34,886 nucleotides of DNA, taken from NCBI GenBank assembly GCA_027491335.1, contig JAIXWJ010000005.1, forward strand, positions 1-34,886, in the 5' to 3' direction. This DNA is from Actinomycetes bacterium (GTDB taxonomy: Bacteria; Actinomycetota; Acidimicrobiia; Acidimicrobiales; Ilumatobacteraceae). The first letter of the stretch is position 1, and each line of letters begins with the position of its first letter. Shown piece by piece: positions 24,903-33,007 of this stretch. Both the position numbers and the translations under genes were made by a program. The notes below the pieces were generated by a model. That model did no database searches. It was given only the letters and a program-made list of their open reading frames with translations, and was not told where the DNA came from.

Positions 24903-24925
24903 CACCCGGCCCCGGACCCGGGTGT
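24901..24925 (+). terminator. Hairpin after gpmA
   Basis: ACACCCGG (24902-24909) pairs with CCGGGTGT (24918-24925) around an 8-nt loop, beginning at the gpmA stop. No T-run follows. Confidence 0.45.
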
Positions 24926-25011
24926 GTCGCCCGACTCAGGGGGGTGTCCGTCGGCTCAGCCCCGTGACGACCGGGACAATCACGGTGGTTCTCACATGTT
25001 CACGAGCGTTA

Positions 25012-25017
25012 TAGGGT
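25012..25017 (+). promoter_or_regulatory. -10 box of the cNMP-binding gene, leaderless type
   Basis: TAGGGT, 7 nt before the ATG at 25025. The upstream 24903-25011 stretch otherwise holds only the gpmA hairpin. Confidence 0.5.
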
Positions 25018-25024
25018 TCGGTTC

Positions 25025-25450
25025 ATGGCAAGCAAAAAGACTTATTTGGACAGCCTCCGTCGCGTTTCGTTGTTCTCCTCCTGCTCCACCAAGGATCTGG
25101 AGAAGATCGCCAAGGCCGGCGACGAGGTCACATTGGCCGCCGGAACCGTCATCGTGGATCAGGGTCAAACCGGTCGCGAGGCGTTCGTCATCATCAGTGG
25201 CTCGGCCACGGTGAAGCGCAACGGCAAGAAGGTCGCCACTTTGGGCGCCGGGTCCGTCGTGGGTGAACTCTCCCTCTTGGACCACGGTCCGCGCACCGCG
25301 ACCGTCGTGGCCGAGACCGAGTGCACGATGTTGGTCATCAGCCAGCGTCAGTTCCTCGCCGTGATCGACGCCATCCCGGCGATTTCGCACAAGCTTCTGG
25401 CCACCTTGGCCGGTCGTATCCGCGAACTCGACCGCCAGTACTTCGGCTGA
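25025..25450 (+). CDS. Stand-alone cyclic-nucleotide-binding domain protein
   Basis: A 141-residue protein consisting of one cNMP-binding (Crp/Fnr-type sensor) domain and no DNA-binding helix-turn-helix. The N-terminal helix YLDSLRRVSLFSSCSTKDLEKIAKAG precedes the beta-barrel; the phosphate-binding cassette is GELSLLDHGPRTATVVA, very close to the cAMP-binding consensus GE(L/I)ALL...R(T/S)A, with Glu and Arg present. It may act as a cAMP/cGMP-sensing partner for another protein; the target is unknown. Followed by a nested hairpin, so it is a single-gene transcript. Confidence 0.88.
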   Translation: MASKKTYLDSLRRVSLFSSCSTKDLEKIAKAGDEVTLAAGTVIVDQGQTGREAFVIISGSATVKRNGKKVATLGAGSVVGELSLLDHGPRTATVVAETECTMLVISQRQFLAVIDAIPAISHKLLATLAGRIRELDRQYFG

Positions 25451-25451
25451 A

Positions 25452-25500
25452 CCCCGACTCGACCGTTGTGCCCGACAGTGGGCACATAAGGCGGTCGGGG
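25452..25500 (+). terminator. Nested hairpin after the cNMP-binding gene
   Basis: An inner stem TGTGCCC/GGGCACA (25467-25473 with 25480-25486, 6-nt loop) sits inside an outer stem CCCCGAC/GTCGGGG (25452-25458 with 25494-25500). It immediately follows the stop. Terminator function inferred. Confidence 0.55.
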
Positions 25501-25525
25501 GTTCGCCCCGTCACCAACTTGCCAG

Positions 25526-25531
25526 TAGCGT
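25526..25531 (+). promoter_or_regulatory. -10 box of etfD, leaderless type
   Basis: TAGCGT, 9 nt before the ATG at 25541; no Shine-Dalgarno between. Confidence 0.45.
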
Positions 25532-25540
25532 TCTCCCTGC

Positions 25541-27811
25541 ATGGGAACGCACGCTGAGACTCCGGCCGCACCTTCGGGTTCGCGGCGCCTGAAGCCCTAC
25601 CAACTCTCGATCGCCATCGGTTCTTTCATGGCGGTGTTCATCATGGTGTCGGGCGTGTTGCCCCTCATCACCGGGTGGAAGAGCGACTCCCCCATCCACC
25701 GCGAAGTGTTCGGTGGAATCCCCGGCCCGCTGAAGCTGGCCTTCTACACGGTCATCCCGGTCTTCGTGCTGTGGGGATCGTTGCGTTTCGCCGATCGCAT
25801 CCGCAACTGGGAGCGCGGCGCACCCGATCGTCGTCGCACCACCGCGAAAAACGCGAAGCGCCGCCTGGCCGACTTCCGCGCCGGCGTGTACATGCGCACG
25901 CTGTTGCGCGATTCGGCGGCCGGCCTCATGCACTCGCTGATCTACTTCGGCTTCCTCATCCTGCTCGGCGTCACCACGGCCCTCGAACTCGATCACCAGT
26001 TGCCCGAAAGTCTGAAGTTCCTTCACGGTGACGTGTACCGCGGCTACGTGTTCGTGGGCGACTTCGCCGGACTGATGTTCACCGGTGGAGTCATCTGGGC
26101 CATCGTGCGTCGTTACGTGCAGCGCCCGTATCGCATCCGCATCAAGTCGAAGCCCGAGCACGCCGTCATCCTCGTCACTCTTCTCGCGATCGGCCTCACC
26201 GGTTTCGGCGCCGAGATGTTCCGCATCGCCGAGTCGACCGCCAGTGGCACGAACATGGATCACGAGAAGTGGTCGTTCGTCGGCTACCCGCTGGCCCAGA
26301 CCGTCGATGGTCTCGCTCCGCGCACGTTGGAGTTGTGGCACCAGGGTTGGTGGATCGCGCACGTTCTGACGTTCGTGGTGTTCCTGGCCATCCTGCCCAT
26401 CACGATGTTGCGCCACATCTTCACGTCGCCGCTGAACATGTACCTGAAGGACCGCGATCGTCCCAAGGGTGCGATGAAGGCCATGCCGAATCTCACCGAG
26501 ACGTCGCTCGAGTCGTTCGGCGCCGCGGTGGTGGAGGACTTCACGTGGAAGCAGTTGCTCGACACCGATGCCTGCACCATGTGTGGTCGTTGCACCAGCG
26601 TGTGTCCGGCTCACGCCACGGGCAAGCCGCTCGATCCGCGCGAGATCGTTCTGAAGACCGGCGAAGTGATGGCGGCCACCGCCGCTCACGCTCCCGGTGG
26701 CAAGGTGTCGCCTCCGTTGGGCACCGATCCCGAGATCACCATCGGCGCGAACTCGCTGTTCGAGCGCATCACCGCCGAGGAAGTCTGGAGCTGCACCTCG
26801 TGCAAGGCCTGTGACGAGATCTGCCCCGTGAACATCGAGATCCTCGACAAGATCCTCGACATGCGTCGCTATCTCTCGCTGATGGAGAGCAACTTCCCCG
26901 CCGAGTTGGGCAACGCCTACCGCTCGATGGAGAACCAGGGCAACCCGTGGGGTATGAACCAGGGCGAGCGCGCCGACTGGGCCAAGGATCTCCCCGTCGA
27001 CATCGTCGACCCGGGCGACGCGTTCTCGTACGAGTACCTCTACTGGGTCGGTTGCGCCGGTTCGTTCGACGACAAGAACAAGAAGGTCACCCAGTCGATG
27101 GCCAAGCTGTTGAAGCGAGCCGGCATCGACGTGGCGATCCTCGGACCCAGCGAGATGTGCACCGGTGACTCGGCCCGTCGTTCAGGCAACGAGTACTTGT
27201 TCCAGATGCTCGCCATCCCCAACGTCGACATGCTGAACGGCATGGGCGTGAAGAAGATCATCACGCAGTGCCCGCACTGCTTCAACACGCTGGCCAACGA
27301 GTACCCGCAGTTGGGTGGTCGCTACGAAGTGATCCACCACACGCAGTTGCTCGAGCAGCTCATCGACAGCGGACAGCTGGACGTGAGCAACGCGTCGCTC
27401 GAGGAGCGCATCACCTACCACGACTCCTGCTACCTCGGTCGTCACAACGACGTGTACCTCGCACCCCGCAAGGTGGTGGCGTCCATCAAGGGCATCGAGG
27501 TCGTGGAGATGCAGCGCAACGGCACCAAGGGAATGTGCTGCGGCGCCGGTGGCGCGCGCATGTGGATGGAGGAGTCCATCGGCACCAAGGTGAACGACGA
27601 ACGCGCTCGCGAGGCTCTGAGCACCGGAGCCAGCCGCGTGGCCACCGCGTGTCCGTTCTGCTACATCATGTTGGACGACGGCGTGAAGGCCGCGGGAGCC
27701 GAGGAAGATCAGGTGAAGGTGGCCGACATCGCCATCCACCTGTTGGAAGCCATCGAGAACGGCGAGAAGGCTCTGGCCAACCCCGCCGCTCCGCTCACCA
27801 CCTCCAACTGA
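25541..27811 (+). CDS. etfD: ETF:menaquinone oxidoreductase-type membrane Fe-S protein (EtfD/EMO)
   Basis: Takes electrons from electron-transfer flavoprotein during acyl-CoA oxidation and passes them to menaquinone. The 756-residue protein begins with a NarI-like cytochrome-b/membrane part (helices at about 21-45, 65-82, 128-148, 170-190, 207-222, 272-292). Two [4Fe-4S] ferredoxin motifs follow, Cys345/348/351/355 and Cys418/421/424/428. The C-terminal HdrD-like half has CCG-type cysteines (C505, C540, C577/C580, C630, C666/C667, C704/C707). The architecture matches mycobacterial EtfD (Rv0338c) and Syntrophomonas EMO. The ETF genes are not in the window. The gene is monocistronic, between two hairpins. 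Confidence 0.87.
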   Translation: MGTHAETPAAPSGSRRLKPYQLSIAIGSFMAVFIMVSGVLPLITGWKSDSPIHREVFGGIPGPLKLAFYTVIPVFVLWGSLRFADRIRNWERGAPDRRRTTAKNAKRRLADFRAGVYMRTLLRDSAAGLMHSLIYFGFLILLGVTTALELDHQLPESLKFLHGDVYRGYVFVGDFAGLMFTGGVIWAIVRRYVQRPYRIRIKSKPEHAVILVTLLAIGLTGFGAEMFRIAESTASGTNMDHEKWSFVGYPLAQTVDGLAPRTLELWHQGWWIAHVLTFVVFLAILPITMLRHIFTSPLNMYLKDRDRPKGAMKAMPNLTETSLESFGAAVVEDFTWKQLLDTDACTMCGRCTSVCPAHATGKPLDPREIVLKTGEVMAATAAHAPGGKVSPPLGTDPEITIGANSLFERITAEEVWSCTSCKACDEICPVNIEILDKILDMRRYLSLMESNFPAELGNAYRSMENQGNPWGMNQGERADWAKDLPVDIVDPGDAFSYEYLYWVGCAGSFDDKNKKVTQSMAKLLKRAGIDVAILGPSEMCTGDSARRSGNEYLFQMLAIPNVDMLNGMGVKKIITQCPHCFNTLANEYPQLGGRYEVIHHTQLLEQLIDSGQLDVSNASLEERITYHDSCYLGRHNDVYLAPRKVVASIKGIEVVEMQRNGTKGMCCGAGGARMWMEESIGTKVNDERAREALSTGASRVATACPFCYIMLDDGVKAAGAEEDQVKVADIAIHLLEAIENGEKALANPAAPLTTSN

Positions 27812-27822
27812 ACCCACGCGTT

Positions 27823-27865
27823 CTGGGCGGGTTTCGTGCGCCATGGCGTCACGAAACCCGCCCAG
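27823..27865. terminator. Bidirectional 16-bp hairpin between etfD and engB
   Basis: CTGGGCGGGTTTCGTG (27823-27838) is perfectly complementary to 27850-27865, with an 11-nt loop. It starts 12 nt after the etfD stop and ends 9 nt before the engB stop, so it can serve both convergent genes. No U-tract on either side. Confidence 0.8.
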
Positions 27866-27874
27866 TTCACATGA

Positions 27875-28459
27875 CTAGTTCAGGTGTCCGAGCACCAATG
27901 ATCGCAGGGTGTCGATGCCCACGCCCTTGCTGGCGCTGACCCACACGATGTCGCCGGGCTCCAACATGCATCCGGCGGCCAGATCTTTCTTGCGGGTCTG
28001 ACGTTTGGCCGACTTCACCTTGTCGTGTTTGGTGGCCACCACCGTGTGCGGAATGCCGTTGGCGCGCAACCACTCCAACATCTGCACGTCCAACTTCGTG
28101 GGGCCGATCTCACCGTCGACGAGCACGAAAACGTTGGCCAACTCCTCGCGATCGAGCAGATAGCCCTCGATCATCTTCTGCCACCCCTGCTTCACGCGAC
28201 CGGGAACCGCCGCGTATCCGTAGCCGGGCAGGTCCACCAGCGTGCTGCCATTGGGCAGAGCGAACATGTTGATCAACTGCGTGCGGCCCGGCGTGTTGGA
28301 CACGCGCGCCAACTGCTTGCGATTGGCCAACGCGTTGATGAGCGACGACTTGCCCACGTTGCTGCGTCCAACGAAAGCCACTTCGGCCGGCGAAGCGGGA
28401 AGCACCTTCGCGTCGACCGCCGACGTGACGAACTCGATGGACAACGGCGATGCGGTCAT
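27875..28459 (-). CDS. engB: Ribosome biogenesis GTP-binding protein EngB (YihA/YsxC)
   Basis: Essential GTPase involved in large-subunit ribosome assembly. The 194-residue protein has G1 GRSNVGKSS (31-39), G2 in NTPGRTQLINMF, G3 DLPGYGYA (76-83), G4 TKHDK and G5 SASKG, with the EngB-typical spacing and LPGYGYA sequence. ATG preceded by TACACT at 6 nt and no ribosome binding site, hence leaderless. It starts 15 nt downstream of the secreted propeller gene, which has the same orientation. Confidence 0.95.
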   Translation of the reverse strand: MTASPLSIEFVTSAVDAKVLPASPAEVAFVGRSNVGKSSLINALANRKQLARVSNTPGRTQLINMFALPNGSTLVDLPGYGYAAVPGRVKQGWQKMIEGYLLDREELANVFVLVDGEIGPTKLDVQMLEWLRANGIPHTVVATKHDKVKSAKRQTRKKDLAAGCMLEPGDIVWVSASKGVGIDTLRSLVLGHLN

Positions 28460-28465
28460 ACGACG

Positions 28466-28471
28466 AGTGTA
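28466..28471 (-). promoter_or_regulatory. -10 box of engB, leaderless type
   Basis: TACACT on the minus strand ends 6 nt before the engB ATG, within the 15-nt gap to the upstream gene. Confidence 0.5.
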
Positions 28472-28474
28472 CGG

Positions 28475-30406
28475 TCAGGGCAGGTCGTCCTCGAGGGTGG
28501 TTCCGGGGATGTCGAAGCGAATGTCGGCGATCTCGGCCAACGTCTCGAGGTCGTTCACCAACACTCCGCCCGCGCCGACGGTCACCAAACGATTCGATGC
28601 GATCATCGAACGACGAATGGGGAACCACTGCATGATGCGACCCTGTTCCACCAGTTCGTCACCTTGCAATCGCAACACGACCGCCGACTCGCAGCCGGGT
28701 CCACCGAACTCGACGCAGTTCATCTCCTTGGGGATCACGATCTGACCGGTGGGCTCCCACCACAAGAACGCGTGCGGATCCCAGGTGGCCTCGCTCCACT
28801 CGGCGATCTCGGCCGTCGCCACCTGGCGCGGCGCCGCCGGATCGGAGACGTCGAACAGTGAGACCTGAACGCCGGTGATCTGCCCGGTTTCGGTACCCGA
28901 CATACCGACGCCGATCAACCGATCACCTCCGATGGGCTTCAGATAGGTCGAGAAGCCGGGAATCTTCAACTCCCCCACCATCTCGGGGTTCGTGGGCTCC
29001 GAGAGATCGATCACGTAGAGCGGATCCACCTGACGGAAGGTGACCACGTATCCACGCGGGCCATCGAAGCGCACGCCCTGAATCTGTTCACCGCGACCCA
29101 GTCCGCGAACCGATCCGATTTCGACCAGTTCGGTGCCGTCGACACGCAACACGTGCACACCGTTGTCCTGGCCACCACCGAAGTCGTCGGAGTACGCCGT
29201 GGTGGCCACGCGCAGATCACCCTCGAACTCCGACATCGAGTACGAGTTCAACAACGTGCCGATCACTTCTCCGGATGCCACGTAGTCGACGCCCTCGACC
29301 AACGAGAAGCGGTGAATCGACGTGCGTGGTGATTCCGGATTGTTGGACACCCACTCCTGGTCGACGTCATCGTTCCAACGCGTCGTGGCGACGTACAAGC
29401 TCTCTTGCGAGGTGTAGGTGCTGCCGGCTTGGGTGATCAATCCGGTCGCGCCCACCGGGGCCGTTCCCGTGTCGCTCGTTCCCGAATCAATGGTCGCGAC
29501 CCAAGTGATTCCCCAACCGCTGAACTCACCGGGATGGCCCACTCGGGCGCAATCAATGGCCACCGATGGCGTGCCCCATGCACCGAGTGCCGACTCCTCG
29601 AAGGTGCGCGGTAGCAGATCCTCGGCGACCAGATTTTCGATCACTTCGATGTTGCGTTGCTTCGCCGACTTCTGCGCTTCCTCGGTGCCATCGCGCGGCG
29701 ACACGAAGTCCAGACGATTCGTGAGGCCGGCCTGCAACACCGTCTGAATCACGCCGTCGACGGCGCGCATCGACACCAGCGCACCCTCGAGGTGATCGCG
29801 TCGCACCAACGTGGGAACACCGTCGGCGATCGAGTACCGGGACACCACGGACGAATTGCTGCGCTCCCACACGTAGGTGACCACCACCAGAACGTCTCCG
29901 CTGAGAATCATCTGCGAGTCACCCGTGGGAACCTCGAGATCGGCGAGCACGGTGTTGGTGTCGAGGTCGACGCTTCGCAGCCGATGATCGATGAGGCTGT
30001 ACACGTAACGACCATCGGTCTCGGTGATGTCTCCCTCGTCCACACCCACCTCTTGGGTGTTCGTGCCCGAGGTGCCCGAATCATCGCCGGAGCCTTCGTC
30101 GGTGGAGGAATCACCCGCGGACGGGGCTTCGGTGGCCACCGGCGCGCCATCCATCCACGCCTCTTCTCGACCCCAATAGACCGGGTACATGTCGAGCCCG
30201 TAGGGCGTAACGCGCTTCAACATTTCGGTCTTGGTCCAGTCGACGACGTCGTCGCAGTCGTCGAACGCCGAATAGAGCGGAATCGCCTCGTTTCGGTCGG
30301 GTTCGAAGGAACTCACCGAGGTTGTGGATTCACCATCGCCCGAGCAAGCAAGACCCAACAGACTCAATGCCACGACTGTCGCAACGTACGGCGCACGATT
30401 GTTCAT
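28475..30406 (-). CDS. Secreted beta-propeller domain protein (PF09826-like)
   Basis: A 643-residue exported protein. The N-terminus has a signal sequence with a possible but weak lipobox (LGLAC, Cys21). A Ser/Asp-rich linker leads to the family signature TNTQEVGVDEGDITETDGRY (about residues 114-133), characteristic of the secreted beta-propeller family PF09826 found in archaea and Gram-positives. The rest is a series of blades, such as VDLDTNTVLADLEVP, VLRVDGTELVEIGSV, YVIDLSEPTNPEMVGELKIPGFSTYL and VSLFDVSDPAAPRQVATAEI. Function is unknown; surface binding or metal-dependent peptidase-like roles have been suggested for relatives. No obvious Shine-Dalgarno or -10 box near the ATG. Confidence 0.82.
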   Translation of the reverse strand: MNNRAPYVATVVALSLLGLACSGDGESTTSVSSFEPDRNEAIPLYSAFDDCDDVVDWTKTEMLKRVTPYGLDMYPVYWGREEAWMDGAPVATEAPSAGDSSTDEGSGDDSGTSGTNTQEVGVDEGDITETDGRYVYSLIDHRLRSVDLDTNTVLADLEVPTGDSQMILSGDVLVVVTYVWERSNSSVVSRYSIADGVPTLVRRDHLEGALVSMRAVDGVIQTVLQAGLTNRLDFVSPRDGTEEAQKSAKQRNIEVIENLVAEDLLPRTFEESALGAWGTPSVAIDCARVGHPGEFSGWGITWVATIDSGTSDTGTAPVGATGLITQAGSTYTSQESLYVATTRWNDDVDQEWVSNNPESPRTSIHRFSLVEGVDYVASGEVIGTLLNSYSMSEFEGDLRVATTAYSDDFGGGQDNGVHVLRVDGTELVEIGSVRGLGRGEQIQGVRFDGPRGYVVTFRQVDPLYVIDLSEPTNPEMVGELKIPGFSTYLKPIGGDRLIGVGMSGTETGQITGVQVSLFDVSDPAAPRQVATAEIAEWSEATWDPHAFLWWEPTGQIVIPKEMNCVEFGGPGCESAVVLRLQGDELVEQGRIMQWFPIRRSMIASNRLVTVGAGGVLVNDLETLAEIADIRFDIPGTTLEDDLP

Positions 30407-30418
30407 GCCCCATCAGAC

Positions 30419-30444
30419 GACACCCGAGGGTGTCGGGTTCCCGA
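30419..30444. terminator. Small palindromes after dcd
   Basis: GACACCC/GGGTGTC (30419-30425 with 30428-30434) partly overlaps TCGGG/CCCGA (30433-30437 with 30440-30444). Both lie within the 45-nt gap between the dcd stop and the propeller gene. A plausible but weak terminator. Confidence 0.35.
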
Positions 30445-30451
30445 ACAGATG

Positions 30452-31021
30452 TCAGTTCTTGTCGAAGTTCTCGAAGTATCGGCTCGGGGTGGGTCCGCGC
30501 TGACCGTGATACTTCGAACCACGGGCACCTTGTCCGTAGGGATTGTCGGCCGGGGTGGTCATCTGCATGAAGCTGACCTGGCCGATCTTCATGCCGGGAT
30601 ACAACGTGATGGGCAGACTGGCGACGTTCGCCAACTCGAGGGTGACGTGTCCGTCGAAACCCGCGTCGATGAAGCCGGCGGTGGAGTGAATGAGCAGACC
30701 GAGTCGGCCGAGAGAACTCTTGCCTTCGATGCGCGCCACCAGATCGTTGGGCACTCCCACGCGCTCGAGGGTGCTTCCCAGAACGAACTCACCGGGATGC
30801 AACATGAACACGCCGTCCTCGGGGATCTCGACCAACTCGGTGAGACCGGTCATGTCCTTCTTCACGTCGATCACGCCGGCGGTGTGGTTGCGGAAAACCC
30901 GGAACAGATGATGCAGACGCACGTCGATGGACGAGGGCTGGATCATCGCCTCGTCGAGCGGGTCGATGATGATGCGGCCGGCCGCGAGGGCCTCCCGCAG
31001 GCTGCGGTCGGACAGAATCAC
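30452..31021 (-). CDS. dcd: dCTP deaminase
   Basis: Deaminates dCTP to dUTP in pyrimidine deoxynucleotide synthesis; the actinobacterial form is often bifunctional, giving dUMP directly. The 189-residue protein has [44 protein letters not shown] and [17 protein letters not shown], the conserved trimer active site. The GTG at 31021 gives the standard VILSDR beginning and is preceded by TACGGT at 7 nt; the GTG at 31030 overlaps that box and is less likely. The long open frame further upstream is the antisense of the tRNA gene. Confidence 0.95.
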   Translation of the reverse strand: MILSDRSLREALAAGRIIIDPLDEAMIQPSSIDVRLHHLFRVFRNHTAGVIDVKKDMTGLTELVEIPEDGVFMLHPGEFVLGSTLERVGVPNDLVARIEGKSSLGRLGLLIHSTAGFIDAGFDGHVTLELANVASLPITLYPGMKIGQVSFMQMTTPADNPYGQGARGSKYHGQRGPTPSRYFENFDKN

Positions 31022-31028
31022 GACCCTC

Positions 31029-31034
31029 ACCGTA
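31029..31034 (-). promoter_or_regulatory. -10 box of dcd, leaderless type
   Basis: TACGGT on the minus strand, 7 nt before the GTG at 31021. It decides between the two adjacent GTG codons. Confidence 0.5.
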
Positions 31035-31099
31035 GTGGGTTCGGGGCCTCCGCCAGCAGGTGACGGCTCGCCCGACCCCCGATAATCTCGGGGCTGTCT

Positions 31100-31173
31100 G
31101 CGGGTGTAGTTCAATGGCAGAACATCAGCTTCCCAAGCTGAGAACGCGGGTTCGATTCCCGTCACCCGCTCCA
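31100..31173 (+). tRNA. tRNA-Gly (anticodon CCC)
   Basis: A complete cloverleaf: acceptor GCGGGTG/CACCCGC, D-arm GTTC...GAAC, anticodon stem TCAGC/GCTGA with loop TTCCCAA (anticodon CCC), 4-nt variable loop GAAC, T-arm GCGGG-TTCGATT-CCCGT, discriminator T and encoded CCA. It reads GGG codons. Base composition drops sharply right after its 3' end, so it is a likely integration site for the following segment. Confidence 0.95.
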
Positions 31174-31549
31174 CGGCGAATGGGCTTTGTTCCGCATGAC
31201 CAGTTCGATTGCCTCGTTGTTGGGTGTCGTCCCCAGGGTGCAAGGTCTGGGTAACAGATCAAACTCAGGGAGGATTCTGGGGGAGACTTGCGAAATCGAC
31301 GAGTGGACTCGTAGATAGCTTCATGCCAACGTCGCGGACGCACCAAGAACTTCGACCAAACTCGCACGGCGAAAACCTCGATGACTGGCTTCTGAGAATG
31401 TCCGCGGTTCAGCCCCATAGTGCTGGGGGCTCTCAGCACAGCCCTCACCTCGTCTGAGACGGTTCACACGAAACTCGAATGAATGACTGCTCATCTCGGT
31501 TCAGGAGCACTTTCTTGGAGAACTGCCCTTCCACATCAGAGCGACGTAG
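31174..31549. other. Gap between tRNA-Gly and the island genes, no convincing gene
   Basis: 376 nt without a supportable gene; open frames here are remnants or extensions of tRNA shadows. The segment contains overlapping hairpins: AGCCCC/GGGGCT (31411-31416 with 31426-31431) and GTGCTG/CAGCAC (31420-31425 with 31434-31439), about 110 nt after the end of the PLD gene. It probably holds the attachment junction of the island and the 3' end of its transcript. Confidence 0.5.
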
Positions 31550-33007
31550 TTAAACGTCTTCTCGCTGAGACTTGATCACTCCTTCAATACGAGCACACAA
31601 GTCGATGTATTTAGCGTCAACGATCCTGCTTTTTCGGATAACAGTGCTCTCTTCGTGACGGTACTCCTTAAACCGACTTCCTTGAAAGCTCAGCCAGTTG
31701 AAACTTCCCGAAATATGGACATCATCAAAAAGGAGTTGTTTCGAGTGGGTATTTCCCAGATTAGCCAACGTGAAATTCGAGAAACGATCCGCCATCTTCT
31801 TTAGTTTCTCTTCGGCCTTTTCATCTTCAAACGAAACTTTTCGATCGCCCGGCCGTTGATTTAGTCCGTACCCAATGTGCACTCGAACTCCTCGTTGGAG
31901 CAGCTGCCGAAGTTGCTCAAGGAATCCTTTGTTAACAACCTGTGCCGAAATCCAAGGAGAAAAAATCACCAATCGTTCTTTGGTCTCCGTAAGCGCACGC
32001 CGGAGATACGGTTGGTGTTCATAGGTGTCTATGAATTCAACCTGACTCGTACGCAGTCCAGTTGTCGTGTCAGTTACTGGTGAAATCACCTCGGGGCCCA
32101 TCGACTCTTGAGCTTCGAAAGTTGCGGCAATTCGAGCGAGTCTTTCCTGCTCACGTTGCTCCCGCGATGGTGCCTCAGCAACTAGGACCTGCGCGACTTG
32201 TTCGGAGTAATCCTCTTTCAACTTACTCATCGGCGGAGGAGCCGGCTTTCCAACTCCAATATCTAGGAACCCCAACCCTCCGAGCTGCAAAAGGGCGGTT
32301 TCATGTTCCTCCGATGGCCGCCCGTCGATTATCACTGCAAGTTGGGGGTCGCCCCCATCAAGGGATTCGAAAATTGCCAATTCTGCAGGAAGGAACATCC
32401 TGCTTCTGCGGTCGATTGAAGCAACAGCGAGCAGGAGTGGCTTTGCGCTCTTTGAGCGCAGCCCCTGGACCTCTCGATCGATTGAGTCAAGAGCCAGATC
32501 CGAATCTCGAACCTTCTGCTTCTTCTTTGGCTTCAACTCCAATCGGCCTTGCTCCTCCAACTCAATAGGCTTCAACAAATTGCCCTGAGCCGTAGCTGTA
32601 ATGTTCCAAAGCAATCGATCGAAACCGATTCGTACCTGCTCTCGCGATGGCGATTCTCGGTAAAACGACTCAAGGACAGCTGATCCATGTGTTGTCAGAC
32701 TCATTTCCCGGTATCCGTTAACGACAACTTGTTTAACCAAATCCTCTTTCTGAAGATCAACGAGCATTGAGGTAACGAGCTCTGAACTCACCCCTAGGAT
32801 TCCGGAGATTTCATTGACAGAAGTGAATCCTTCGCTAATCGCCTTCATCACAAATTCCTCAAGGGGACCAAGGGGCTTCCGGTCGATGATAAGAACCGTT
32901 GCCCTCAGAAGGAAAACTGGTATACCGCACTCAACAACTTCCAGAAGTCGATAACCGGGTCTGCTGACACTCAACCGCTCGAGAAACGACTCACGATCGA
33001 ACCTCAC
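31550..33007 (-). CDS. Winged-helix / phospholipase-D-like nuclease (Mokosh MkoB-like)
   Basis: A 485-residue protein. Residues about 60-112 look like a winged helix-turn-helix (SVNEISGILGVSSELVTSML...LTTHGSAVLE). A middle region with charged, Lys-rich stretches (157-168) follows. The C-terminal PLD-like domain (about 320-460) has VIFSPWIS and a single HKD motif HSKQLLFDD (His421, Lys423, Asp428) with GSFNWLS after it. A single HKD implies action as a dimer, as in Nuc/BfiI-type nucleases. The GTG start overlaps the helicase stop (GTGA), so the two are co-translated. Lower G+C and A/T-richer codons than the neighbours indicate transfer. A PLD partner of a COG1112-type helicase suggests the Mokosh defence system. 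Confidence 0.75.
   Translation of the reverse strand: MRFDRESFLERLSVSRPGYRLLEVVECGIPVFLLRATVLIIDRKPLGPLEEFVMKAISEGFTSVNEISGILGVSSELVTSMLVDLQKEDLVKQVVVNGYREMSLTTHGSAVLESFYRESPSREQVRIGFDRLLWNITATAQGNLLKPIELEEQGRLELKPKKKQKVRDSDLALDSIDREVQGLRSKSAKPLLLAVASIDRRSRMFLPAELAIFESLDGGDPQLAVIIDGRPSEEHETALLQLGGLGFLDIGVGKPAPPPMSKLKEDYSEQVAQVLVAEAPSREQREQERLARIAATFEAQESMGPEVISPVTDTTTGLRTSQVEFIDTYEHQPYLRRALTETKERLVIFSPWISAQVVNKGFLEQLRQLLQRGVRVHIGYGLNQRPGDRKVSFEDEKAEEKLKKMADRFSNFTLANLGNTHSKQLLFDDVHISGSFNWLSFQGSRFKEYRHEESTVIRKSRIVDAKYIDLCARIEGVIKSQREDV

Noticed and set aside
29657-31063. 468-codon plus-strand frame across the propeller gene and dcd
   Set aside because: Covers two identified minus-strand genes and has no motifs of its own.
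31022-31243. N-terminal extension of dcd with [20 protein letters not shown]
   Set aside because: Antisense translation of the tRNA gene; Dcd proteins begin at the SDR motif, and a -10 box lies inside the extension.
31060-31254. Plus-strand open frame of 64 codons containing [16 protein letters not shown]
   Set aside because: This is the translation of tRNA-Gly itself, a well-known false protein.
31125-31448. Minus-strand open frame of 107 codons ending [15 protein letters not shown]
   Set aside because: The end is antisense to the tRNA and the rest has no ribosome binding site, coding pattern or recognisable motif.
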